From NCBI GenBank assembly GCA_019637395.1, contig JAHBVR010000007.1, positions 271,738 to 335,737 of the forward strand: 64,000 bases of DNA. Direction: 5' to 3'. The notes below the pieces were generated by a model, which was not told where the DNA came from, ran no database searches, and was given only the letters and a program-made list of their open reading frames with translations. The translations under genes were made by a program, and so were the position numbers. Shown one piece after another: positions 34,434-42,148 of the stretch; the first letter of the stretch is position 1, and the number at the start of each line of letters is the position of its first letter. Source of the DNA: Vulcanimicrobiota bacterium. GTDB taxonomy: Bacteria > Vulcanimicrobiota > Xenobia > Xenobiales > JADMJV01.

Positions 34434-34690
34434 TGAGCGCGGGGGTCCCAGGGGGAGTCGCAGACCCCCTTGGAACAGTCGGCCGGGGAGAGGAATGGCT
34501 CGGCTTGGAGTTTGGGGAGGCCTTGGCGAAAGCCAGGCCTTTTCGCGTTTTGCTGACCCGGCCGCCCTATCGGTGCCTGGGCAAAGGTCGATTGTTGGTG
34601 GTTGGCCAACGCCAGGAAAGCAAAGGACTGACTTTGCTGCTAACCTATACGGAGTTCGAACGCCTTCCAAAGGAAACCTCAAGCTCTTGA
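34433..34690 (+). CDS. Small conserved-position protein between frr and uppS
   Basis: An 85-residue frame fitted exactly between frr and uppS: its ATG overlaps the frr stop (TGATG) and its TGA overlaps the uppS TTG (TTGA). The first 20 codons are GC-rich and can fold at the RNA level; the rest, with PFRVLLTRPPYRCLGKGRLL and then VVGQRQESKGLTLLLTY, looks like a compact beta-rich module. Small unnamed genes are found at this same place in some Firmicutes clusters, as I recall, which argues for a real gene. Function unknown. Confidence 0.6.
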   Translation: MSAGVPGGVADPLGTVGRGEEWLGLEFGEALAKARPFRVLLTRPPYRCLGKGRLLVVGQRQESKGLTLLLTYTEFERLPKETSSS

Positions 34691-35409
34691 CCGAGAGGGA
34701 ACTGCTCAGCCAACTGGATCTGACCCGCCTGCCCAAGCACCTGGCCGTCATCATGGACGGCAACCGGCGCTGGGCCCAGGAGCGCCATCTGCCGGCCGTC
34801 TTTGGTCACCGGGCCGGAGTCAAGGCCTTTCGGCTGGTCATGGAAACCTGTCGCGAATTTGGCATCCCCTGCTTGACCGCCTATGCCTTCTCGGTGGAGA
34901 ACTGGCGCCGCTCGGAGACGGAAGTGCGCGTGCTCATGCAGCTTTTTGAGCAGTACACACGGGCCGAGCGGGACAAGATGGTGCGCACCGGCATCTGTTT
35001 TCGCACGGTGGGCCGTTTCGAAGAATTGCCCGAGTCGGTGCGCGCCGAGTTCAGCAAAACGATCGAAGCCACCGCCCATAACCGGGCCATGACTTTGAAC
35101 CTGGCCGTCAACTACGGAGGCCGCGACGAAATCGTGCGGGCCGCCCAGAAGTTGCTGCGCCAGGGCTATGATCCGGACCGGTTGAATGAAGCCTCCTTCG
35201 GGGAAGCCCTGGACACCGGGGGTCAGCCCGACCCCGACCTTATGATTCGCACCAGCGGGGAAGTGCGCATCAGCAATTTTCTGCTCTGGCAGACGGCCTA
35301 CAGCGAACTGGTTTTCACCCCCTTGTTGTGGCCGCAGATCTCTCGGCAAGTGCTGCTGGAGTCATTCCTCGAATTCCAGAAGCGCAATCGCAGGTATGGA
35401 GGTGGCTGA
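34687..35409 (+). CDS. uppS: Undecaprenyl diphosphate synthase (cis-prenyltransferase)
   Basis: A 240-residue enzyme extending farnesyl diphosphate to the C55 lipid carrier for cell-wall synthesis. HLAVIMDGNRRWAQERHLP contains the catalytic Asp and the GNRRW motif, with FGHRAGVKAFR, YAFSVENWRRSETEV and the distal MIRTSGEVRISNFLLWQ following in order. TTG 34687 is chosen as start since family homology begins shortly after it and it overlaps the previous stop; an open frame extends upstream to 34495 but reads through the small gene in another frame. It is followed by cdsA with a one-base gap. Confidence 0.95.
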   Translation: MTERELLSQLDLTRLPKHLAVIMDGNRRWAQERHLPAVFGHRAGVKAFRLVMETCREFGIPCLTAYAFSVENWRRSETEVRVLMQLFEQYTRAERDKMVRTGICFRTVGRFEELPESVRAEFSKTIEATAHNRAMTLNLAVNYGGRDEIVRAAQKLLRQGYDPDRLNEASFGEALDTGGQPDPDLMIRTSGEVRISNFLLWQTAYSELVFTPLLWPQISRQVLLESFLEFQKRNRRYGGG

Positions 35410-35410
35410 T

Positions 35411-36223
35411 ATGGCCGCATCAGGACGCTGGTCCAATCTGGGCCAGCGCATCAACACGGCGGTCATCCTGGCAGCCGTCTCGCTTTTTTTGATCTGGTGG
35501 GGCAACACGCCCTTCCTGCTTGAGATCGCGGTGTTTGCGCTGGCCGGTAGCTGCGAGGCCTTTGATATGGTCGAACGCAAGAAGCTGCGCCCGATGCGCC
35601 GCACCGGCACCCTCTGCACCTTGCTCATGTTGATTGGAGCCTGGTTGGGCGGATTGGCCGGACTGGCCCACGCCACTCTGATTTCAGTGTTGATGCTGTT
35701 GGTGGTGGCCACCTTGCGCAGCACCCGGCGCGTTTCCATGATTTTGGACGCGGCCTGCACCGTCTTGTGCGTGATGTACGTGGGCTGGCTTTTCTCCTTT
35801 ATGATTTTGCTGCGCTCGTTACCCTCGGGCGCGGGCCTGGTCACCTTGCTCATCGGCCTGATCACCATGACCGACACGGGCGCCTATTTTATCGGACGCG
35901 CCTTCGGCCGCCACAAACTGTGCCCGGCCTTGAGCCCGAAAAAGACCATCGAAGGCAGCCTGGGCGGCCTGCTGCTCTCGGCCTGGCTGGGTTATAAACT
36001 GTGCCCGATGTTCGGTCTGCCGCCTCTGCACGGCTTGACGCTGGCCGCTGGCGTTTCCTTGTTCGGGCAACTGGGCGATATATGGGAATCCGCCTTGAAG
36101 CGCGAGGTCAACCTCAAGGACGCCGGCGAACTGCTGGGCGGCCACGGCGGGGTGCTCGACCGCTTTGACTCGATGGCCTTTGCCGGCCCATTTTTCTATC
36201 TTTATTGGACGTACTTCGTATGA
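35411..36223 (+). CDS. cdsA: Phosphatidate cytidylyltransferase
   Basis: A 270-residue polytopic membrane enzyme making CDP-diacylglycerol from phosphatidate and CTP. About seven hydrophobic segments precede the CdsA signature near the C-terminus: TMTDTGAYFIGRAFGRHKL, LSPKKTIEGSLGG and HGGVLDRFDSMAFAGP. The ATG at 35411 has GGAGGTGG just upstream, within the end of uppS, favouring it over an earlier in-frame ATG at 35396. The stop overlaps the dxr start (ATGA). Confidence 0.95.
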   Translation: MAASGRWSNLGQRINTAVILAAVSLFLIWWGNTPFLLEIAVFALAGSCEAFDMVERKKLRPMRRTGTLCTLLMLIGAWLGGLAGLAHATLISVLMLLVVATLRSTRRVSMILDAACTVLCVMYVGWLFSFMILLRSLPSGAGLVTLLIGLITMTDTGAYFIGRAFGRHKLCPALSPKKTIEGSLGGLLLSAWLGYKLCPMFGLPPLHGLTLAAGVSLFGQLGDIWESALKREVNLKDAGELLGGHGGVLDRFDSMAFAGPFFYLYWTYFV

Positions 36224-37368
36224 AAAAAATCTCTCTCATCGGATCCACCGGCTCCATCGGAACGCAAACCCTGGAAGTGGTGGCGGCCCACCCGGACAAG
36301 TTCGAAGTCAAAGCGCTGGCCGCCCGCCAGTCGCTCGACCTGCTGGTCGAGCAGGCTCAGAAGTTCCGACCCGAACTGGTAGCCATCCTGGACGAGTCGT
36401 TGCTGCCTCAGCTCGAGCAGCGCCTGGCCGGGACCGGCATCGAGAGCCTGGGCGGCATGGCCGGAGTCATCGAAGCCGCTCGCATTTCCAGCGCCAACTG
36501 GCTGGTCTCCGCACTGGTGGGAATGGCCGGTCTGCAACCCAGCTTGGCCGCCTTGCAATCAGGCAAAGATATCGCTCTGGCCAACAAAGAAACGCTGGTG
36601 GTGGCCGGCCAGCTCATGATGGAGGAAGCGCGCCAGCGTGAACTCCAGGTTCTTCCGATCGATTCGGAGCACTCGGCGCTTTTCCAGTGTTTTCAGGGCC
36701 AGCCCATGGAACGGGTGGAACGCATTATCATCACCGCCTCCGGTGGCCCTTTCCGCCAGCTGCCCAAGGATGAGCTGCCCCGGCTCACCTCGGCTCAAGC
36801 TTTGAAGCACCCCACCTGGAATATGGGAGCCAAAATCACCATCGACTCGGCCAGCCTGATGAACAAAGGCTTTGAGGTGCTGGAGGCCCATCACCTGTTC
36901 GGCCTGTCGCTGGAACAGGTAGACGTGTGGGTGCACCCCCAAAGCATCGTGCACAGCCTGGTGGAATTTGTGGACGGCTCGGTGCTGGCCCAGTTGGGTC
37001 CGCCCGACATGCGCACGCCCATCAGCTACGCTCTCAGCTATCCGGACCGCTGGCCGCCCATCTGGTCGCGCCTGGAACTCAAGCATATGCGGGAACTCAC
37101 CTTCGAGGAGCCCCGCTGGGACGATTTCCCCTGCCTCAAGCTGGCCTTTGAATGTGGCAAAAAGGGCGGCAGTTGGTGCGCGGTGCTCAACGCCGCCAAT
37201 GAAGTGGCCGTGGAGCAGTTCCTGCACAACCGGATCCTCTTTGGAGATCTGGCTCGCATCATTGAATCCACGCTGGAGGCTCATCAACCCCTGGCCAAAC
37301 CGACTCTCGATCAGTTGATCGAAGTGGATGCCTGGGCGCGTGAATTCGCCTTGACCCAAGCCAAGTGA
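36220..37368 (+). CDS. dxr: 1-deoxy-D-xylulose 5-phosphate reductoisomerase
   Basis: A 382-residue NADPH-dependent enzyme forming methylerythritol 4-phosphate, the committed step of the MEP isoprenoid route. KKISLIGSTGSIGTQTLEV is the NADPH-binding start; ANKETLVVAGQLM, LPIDSEHSALFQC (metal-binding Asp and Glu), ITASGGPFRQ, KHPTWNMGAKITIDSA and LMNKGFEVLEAHHLF are all in place. ATG 36220 overlaps the cdsA stop. It shows that this organism uses the MEP pathway. A 175-bp inverted-repeat element begins right after the stop codon. Confidence 0.97.
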   Translation: MKKISLIGSTGSIGTQTLEVVAAHPDKFEVKALAARQSLDLLVEQAQKFRPELVAILDESLLPQLEQRLAGTGIESLGGMAGVIEAARISSANWLVSALVGMAGLQPSLAALQSGKDIALANKETLVVAGQLMMEEARQRELQVLPIDSEHSALFQCFQGQPMERVERIIITASGGPFRQLPKDELPRLTSAQALKHPTWNMGAKITIDSASLMNKGFEVLEAHHLFGLSLEQVDVWVHPQSIVHSLVEFVDGSVLAQLGPPDMRTPISYALSYPDRWPPIWSRLELKHMRELTFEEPRWDDFPCLKLAFECGKKGGSWCAVLNAANEVAVEQFLHNRILFGDLARIIESTLEAHQPLAKPTLDQLIEVDAWAREFALTQAK

Positions 37369-37543
37369 CCCCCGGCGCAAATTCCATCACGAATTTGGAC
37401 ACCCCGGCATCCCGCCTGGCGGCGTCGCAACTCCTCAATGTATAACCCGATACACCTCTGTCGTAAGGAGCAACGAGTTGCTCCAACTCCTTGCCAGGCG
37501 GGCCCCGGAGCGCCCAAATTGCGCAACGGAATTACGCCGGGGG
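37369..37543. repeat. 175-bp inverted-repeat (MITE-like or structured RNA) element between dxr and rseP
   Basis: The ends are inverted: CCCCCGGCG (37369-37377) pairs with CGCCGGGGG (37535-37543), AATTCC (37380-37385) with GGAATT (37528-37533), AATTTGG (37392-37398) with CCAAATT (37514-37520) and CCCGCCTGGC (37411-37420) with GCCAGGCGGG (37493-37502). Inside lies another perfect hairpin, GGAGCAAC/GTTGCTCC near 37467-37484. There is no terminator-like T run. The whole fills most of the gap between dxr and rseP. It could be a non-autonomous mobile element or a structured leader of rseP. Confidence 0.75.
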
Positions 37544-37587
37544 CCACCAAGGCAGGGACTTTAGGGTAAGCAGTCAACCCTAAGAGA

Positions 37588-39336
37588 ATGTCCATCGTAG
37601 TCGGCCTTCTTGCCGCCCTTCTCTCCTTCGGGTTCATCGTTTTCATCCATGAAATGGGGCACTTCTTGGCGGCGCGCTGGGCGGGCATCCGCACTCCTCA
37701 GTTTGCCATCGGCTTTGGTCCCAAGCTGTTTTCCTTCGACTGGCGAGCGACGGAATTCAGTTTGCGCCTTCTGCCCGTGGGTGGCTATGTGCTGATGGTG
37801 GGGGAAGATCCCCAGATGGACGGAGTCGAAGGATGGCGCGAGCAGTTTGCCGCCGCCACGGGCCCGGTCAACCTCCCCACCACTCCGGCGGCGGTGTTGG
37901 CCAGTCTGCAGAGCCAGGACCCTCAGGTCGTCGCTTTCCTGCGTTCACTACCGCAGGAAAAGCTCTACCACGAGCTGGGTGACCTGGAAGGCAACTTCAA
38001 CTCGAAGTCCACCTGGCAAAAAACCGTGGTCATCATGGGTGGCGTCTTCATGAACTACATGTTCGCCGTTTTGCTCTTGTTGGGCCTGGGAATGACCAAG
38101 GGCCTGTGCAGCGGTCAGCCGGAACATTTGGCGCGGGCCAAGGTGGTCATGCCCGACACCCCGGCCCAACGGGCGGGACTCAAAGCCGACGAAAACATGC
38201 TGATGGTGGACGGAGTCAGCGTCGTCAGCGGAACCGACTTCGTCCACCAGATGTCGGGCAAAGTTGGACAGCTGGTGCGGGTCACGGTGGAAGACAAGAA
38301 GGGCCAGCGCCGAGACCTGCAGATGGCTCCCGACCTGATGCTGGCCAATCAATTCGTCTTCGCCCAGGGCAAAGGAATCGAACTCACCAAACTACGGGAC
38401 GAAACAGCCCCTCCGAAGGGCATCAAACTACCCTATCAGGTGAGTAGCGTGAACGGCAAGAGCCTCACGGAACTCACCGAACTGCGAGCCTGGGCGCTGA
38501 ACTCCAAAGAACTAACCCTGGATGGTCCGCAGGGAGTTTGGAAGATTGATGCCGGCAAAGCCCGCACCTTTGGGCCCCGAGCCATTGTTGGCATTGAACT
38601 GGCCGGGGTAACCTCTTTCCGCTTTGAATCCAAGGCGACCGCCCTGGTGCTCGAGGTCCGGCCGGGCAGTCAGGCGGCCCGGGCGGGAGTCCAGGCGGGA
38701 GACCAGTTGTTCTACTTGCAGGGAGTGCTGGTTGCTTCCGGTCAGACTCAATTGGAAGAGTGCCTGCGCAGTCTCTCTCAACGCCAGGCCGCGCCCAATG
38801 AGTCCTTCCAGCTCGAAGTGGAGCGCGACGGCAAACTCAAGGAACTCTTCATGGAAGAGATTCCTCAACCCACCGCCGAGGCCTGGGGCGTCAAGTTGGA
38901 GCCGATTACTCCACGGGTGGTGGTGCGCGCCACGGCCACCACCATGTTCAACATCATGTCCGTGCCCTACCAGCTCTTCAAGAACCTGGTCGACAATGCG
39001 CGGGCCACCATGAAAGAACTCAAGGAAACCAGCACCGGCCCCATCGGTATCATGCAGACCATCTTTGAAGTCAGTCACACGGGTCTGGCCGAACTGCTCT
39101 TCCTGGTGGCGCTGCTCAACGCCTTTATCGCCACCTTCAATCTGTTGCCTTTCCCGGCCCTGGACGGCAGCCGCATCCTCTTTATCTGGCTGGGGGCTCT
39201 GCGCGGCCGTGCCATCGATCCGGAAAAGGAAGCCCGTATTCATTTCGTAGGGATCTTGCTTTTGCTCAGCGTCGTCTTCCTGGTCAGCATCGGCGATGTT
39301 CAACGCCTGATCGCCGGCAATCATCTGATGAAATGA
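37588..39336 (+). CDS. rseP: RseP-type site-2 membrane metalloprotease
   Basis: A 582-residue intramembrane zinc protease of the M50 family, longer than E. coli RseP (450). FIVFIHEMGHFLAARWAG holds the HExxH motif (His21, Glu22, His25) in the first membrane helix. Two PDZ-like regions follow (around DTPAQRAGLKADENMLMVDG and GSQAARAGVQAGDQLFYLQG), with an added 100-residue insert after the first helix. The C-terminal membrane part has NLLPFPALDGSRILF, the LDG motif carrying the third zinc ligand. Role: regulated cleavage of membrane-bound anti-sigma factors or signal-peptide remnants. It overlaps the next gene by four bases. Confidence 0.93.
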   Translation: MSIVVGLLAALLSFGFIVFIHEMGHFLAARWAGIRTPQFAIGFGPKLFSFDWRATEFSLRLLPVGGYVLMVGEDPQMDGVEGWREQFAAATGPVNLPTTPAAVLASLQSQDPQVVAFLRSLPQEKLYHELGDLEGNFNSKSTWQKTVVIMGGVFMNYMFAVLLLLGLGMTKGLCSGQPEHLARAKVVMPDTPAQRAGLKADENMLMVDGVSVVSGTDFVHQMSGKVGQLVRVTVEDKKGQRRDLQMAPDLMLANQFVFAQGKGIELTKLRDETAPPKGIKLPYQVSSVNGKSLTELTELRAWALNSKELTLDGPQGVWKIDAGKARTFGPRAIVGIELAGVTSFRFESKATALVLEVRPGSQAARAGVQAGDQLFYLQGVLVASGQTQLEECLRSLSQRQAAPNESFQLEVERDGKLKELFMEEIPQPTAEAWGVKLEPITPRVVVRATATTMFNIMSVPYQLFKNLVDNARATMKELKETSTGPIGIMQTIFEVSHTGLAELLFLVALLNAFIATFNLLPFPALDGSRILFIWLGALRGRAIDPEKEARIHFVGILLLLSVVFLVSIGDVQRLIAGNHLMK

Positions 39337-39893
39337 TTCTGGAAGTCTCCAGCCTGCGCAAGAGCGGCGAGGTGCTGGCGCAGGCGCTGCAGAGCTGGCG
39401 CGAGGGGCGGAAGCTGGCCTTGCCCACCGAATGCGGCTACTTTCTGCTAGGCGACCCGGAGGTTGAAGTCTGGTTGAGCGCTAAAGCGCCGGCGCTCCCC
39501 GAATTGCAGCCCCTGTTTGAAACCTTTTGGCCCGGACCGTTACGGCTGCGGTTACGCGATGGACAGCTCAAGCGCAGCTGGCAGATCCCGGCCCATCCGC
39601 TGGCTCAGGCTTTTCTGAAACTGGCCGGCCAACCGCTGGCGGCTCGGGCGGGACTTCCTGAGGAAGCCGACCTGCAATTGCGCTGGAAAGCTCCGCCGCT
39701 GGAGCTGGCCTGGAGTGAAGTCGACTGCGCTTGCACTCCCTGGCGCTGGTTGCGCAACGGCCTGGTGGAGCGCCGGGAATTCGAATGGGTGGCCGGCCGG
39801 CCCACCATCCTGTCGGGGGCTGCTCTGCCCCGGTTGGAGCACGCGCCCGCCCCGGCCTATCGCGAAAAACAGAATTACCGCGTGGAGCTCTAA
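39333..39893 (+). CDS. Degenerate TsaC/YrdC/Sua5-like protein
   Basis: A 186-residue protein with a recognisable but divergent YrdC-fold pattern: REGRKLALPTECGYFLLGD corresponds to the PTdTvYgL segment, and FETFWPGPLRLRLRDG to the YWPGPLT motif of TsaC/Sua5. The Lys-x-Arg residues that bind threonylcarbamoyl-AMP precursors are not evident (AKAPALPE in that place). It may have lost t6A synthesis and serve another role; a true TsaC would be expected elsewhere. The ATG overlaps the rseP stop, and the TAA overlaps the stop of the convergent response-regulator gene (CTAA). Confidence 0.6.
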   Translation: MILEVSSLRKSGEVLAQALQSWREGRKLALPTECGYFLLGDPEVEVWLSAKAPALPELQPLFETFWPGPLRLRLRDGQLKRSWQIPAHPLAQAFLKLAGQPLAARAGLPEEADLQLRWKAPPLELAWSEVDCACTPWRWLRNGLVERREFEWVAGRPTILSGAALPRLEHAPAPAYREKQNYRVEL

Positions 39894-42148
39894 GCCCAGG
39901 TGCGGGCGCGCGCCGCCCACTCCACCATCTCCATACTGGGCTCCTCGCCGAACTCCGCACGCACTCTGCGCGAAACGACGTCGAAAGTGCGCAGGGCCTC
40001 TTCGGACCGGCCTAACTGGCAGAGGGCGCGGATGCGGTGCAGGGCGGCGGCCTGGTTGGCCGAGTCTCGCTCCAGCAAGCGCTGACTCCACTCGGAAAGA
40101 CGTATCCAGGATTCCTGCTCGGTGGCACGCGCGCAGCCCTTGAAGAGGGCTTCGGCTAGCTGGATCTCCAGGGATTCGCGGCGCTCCAGGGCCCAATCCA
40201 TATAGCAGCCTTCCAGATAGACCCCCTCGGTCAGAGCCACGATCGAGGACATTTGCTTCTGCCACTCATCCCATTCCAGAAAGCGCAGCCGGGACAGGCC
40301 TTTTTCCACTTCCCACAGGTCGTGCCACGGCTCCAAATCCGGGTCCAACCCCAACACTTCTTGCTGGCGCAGGAAATACTCACAATCGCCGGTCCAACCT
40401 TCGGGGCGGAGCGCCCTGCGCAGGTGAAAAAGACCATTATAGAGCCCTTTTCGACCCTTCTCCAACTCATCCGGCCAGAACGCCTCGCGCACGCGGTCCT
40501 CGGCCTGAGTCTGCGAAGCGGCGATGCAGGCCAGGAGTATGCGGTTGCGCTGTCCGCGAAAGGCTTTCTCGTTGAGCGGCCGCCCGCCCAGCGAGACGCT
40601 GAAACTCCCAAACGAGCGCAGGTGCAACGGCGGAGGCTTACTGGAACTGGTCTTCTTGCCGCTCAACTGCAGGGCCAGCGTGCGCACCTGGTTGTCGTTT
40701 TCTTGGGAGAGCGTCTGCAGCCAGGCCGAGGGTACCCCCTGAGGCTGGCGCTGCAGCAATTCCAGCAATTGCAGGCGCTGAGCCGGGCTCAACTTGACCA
40801 CGGCCGGCACCAACGGACCGGCATAGTACCTCAACAAACGGCTGAATTCGGGCCATTCTCTCTTATCGCTCAACCACCAGCGCAAAAGTGCCGGTCCCAA
40901 CCAGGGCAAAGCACGTAAAAGTCGGGGCTCGTGGCGGGGTTGTAGCAAAACCGGCAGGGCCTCCAGCGGCGACCAATCGCAGGCCTGCCCCAGGGCCCAC
41001 AGACCGAGTTGGATCAAAGCCCGCAAGACCTCTTGCTCCACCCGTCCATAGGCTTCACGCAGCCAACTGGTGGCCTGGTCCGGCCGCGCTTCCAGCATGA
41101 GCAACCCGGCCTCGGTCAGCATGCGCGATCTCCAACCCGGGCCCCAGTTGGGCGCGGTTCCCAGCAGACGTTCCAGACGTGTCTGGCGCAAGGGGGCGGG
41201 CTCCAACTCCGCCAGCAAGAGCTGCACCTCGGCGGCCTGGGGACCCTCGGAGAGCTTTTCCGCCTGCTGCAACGCCAGGGTGGCCTCGGTATTCTGGCCG
41301 CTATAGAGCAGACCTCGAGCCAGGTCGAGCAAACGACGTAATTGCTTATCCTGAGTCTGGCTGGAACGAAACTCGAGAGCAAAGAGTAAATGCGGATCGA
41401 GTACGCCCGGATGACTCTGCACCAATGCCTGAGGATTGTCACCACCAGCGGCGGCCAACAGGGCCAGGCGCACGATGCGCCCGGCCAGTGGGATGGATTC
41501 CTCCGCCAGTCCTTGGGGACCGCTACCGTCCCAATTTTCCTGGTAGCTGGCCAGTCCCTCCCCCACCCAGTCGGAAGCCCCGGCCGGAGACAAGCCCTGA
41601 TGAGCCAGGGCGGCGGCCAACTGCACCTCAAGCTGGTGTAGCTTATCCAACTGCAGGCCACGGGCCAGTTGCGCAGCCACTTCACCGGCCAGACGGGCTT
41701 CAGCGGGACAGTGCAGTTGATGCAGCCAGTCCAGTTGGCGCTGCAAGCGTTGCTCACGGGAAAGACCTTCGCGTTGGCGCAGGTAAACAGCCGAAACGCG
41801 CGCCAGCCGCAAGAGCAACTCCTTCATTTCAAAGGGCTTGCGCAGGTAATCTCCGACCCCCAGACGGATGGCCCGGATCGAGTCTTCTTCGGTGGCGTAG
41901 CCGGTGATCACCAGACAGGCCAGCTCGACACCTTGTTGGCGCATGTGGGCAAAGGCTTCCAGTCCCGACATGCCTTCCATGCGCACGTCCACTACCAGCA
42001 AGTCATAGACTCCCGAGTTAACTTTATGGATGGCCTCCACTCCATTGGCCGCGCCTTCGGACCGGTAGCCCTCATCCTCCAGCGTCTCGCAGAGCAACTC
42101 GCGCAGGTTCTCGTCATCTTCCAGAACCAGGACTTTCAGCCCGCTCAA
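39890..42148 (-). CDS. Response regulator: receiver, degenerate HD-GYP-like region, helical repeats and SARP/BTAD output domain
   Basis: A 752-residue cytoplasmic regulator. Residues 1-120 are an intact receiver (acidic pair near 10-12, Asp54 in LLVVDVRM, Thr in LVITGYAT, Lys in YLRKPFE). Near 180-240, SYQENWDGSGPQGLAEESIP followed by LAGRIVRLA resembles the HD-GYP hallmark region without its metal-binding His-Asp set. A long helical, TPR-like middle follows. From about 530, LHLRSFGSFSVSLGGRPLNE and the BTAD-like helices up to the C-terminus match SARP-type winged-helix plus transcriptional-activator domains. It is the last gene of the pilin-like operon and overlaps the histidine kinase by four bases, so the two form a cognate pair. 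Confidence 0.85.
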   Translation of the reverse strand: MSGLKVLVLEDDENLRELLCETLEDEGYRSEGAANGVEAIHKVNSGVYDLLVVDVRMEGMSGLEAFAHMRQQGVELACLVITGYATEEDSIRAIRLGVGDYLRKPFEMKELLLRLARVSAVYLRQREGLSREQRLQRQLDWLHQLHCPAEARLAGEVAAQLARGLQLDKLHQLEVQLAAALAHQGLSPAGASDWVGEGLASYQENWDGSGPQGLAEESIPLAGRIVRLALLAAAGGDNPQALVQSHPGVLDPHLLFALEFRSSQTQDKQLRRLLDLARGLLYSGQNTEATLALQQAEKLSEGPQAAEVQLLLAELEPAPLRQTRLERLLGTAPNWGPGWRSRMLTEAGLLMLEARPDQATSWLREAYGRVEQEVLRALIQLGLWALGQACDWSPLEALPVLLQPRHEPRLLRALPWLGPALLRWWLSDKREWPEFSRLLRYYAGPLVPAVVKLSPAQRLQLLELLQRQPQGVPSAWLQTLSQENDNQVRTLALQLSGKKTSSSKPPPLHLRSFGSFSVSLGGRPLNEKAFRGQRNRILLACIAASQTQAEDRVREAFWPDELEKGRKGLYNGLFHLRRALRPEGWTGDCEYFLRQQEVLGLDPDLEPWHDLWEVEKGLSRLRFLEWDEWQKQMSSIVALTEGVYLEGCYMDWALERRESLEIQLAEALFKGCARATEQESWIRLSEWSQRLLERDSANQAAALHRIRALCQLGRSEEALRTFDVVSRRVRAEFGEEPSMEMVEWAARARTWA

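Noticed and set aside
34495-34686. Longer N-terminus of uppS
   Set aside because: These 64 codons have no homology to the family and lie over the better-supported small gene in another frame.
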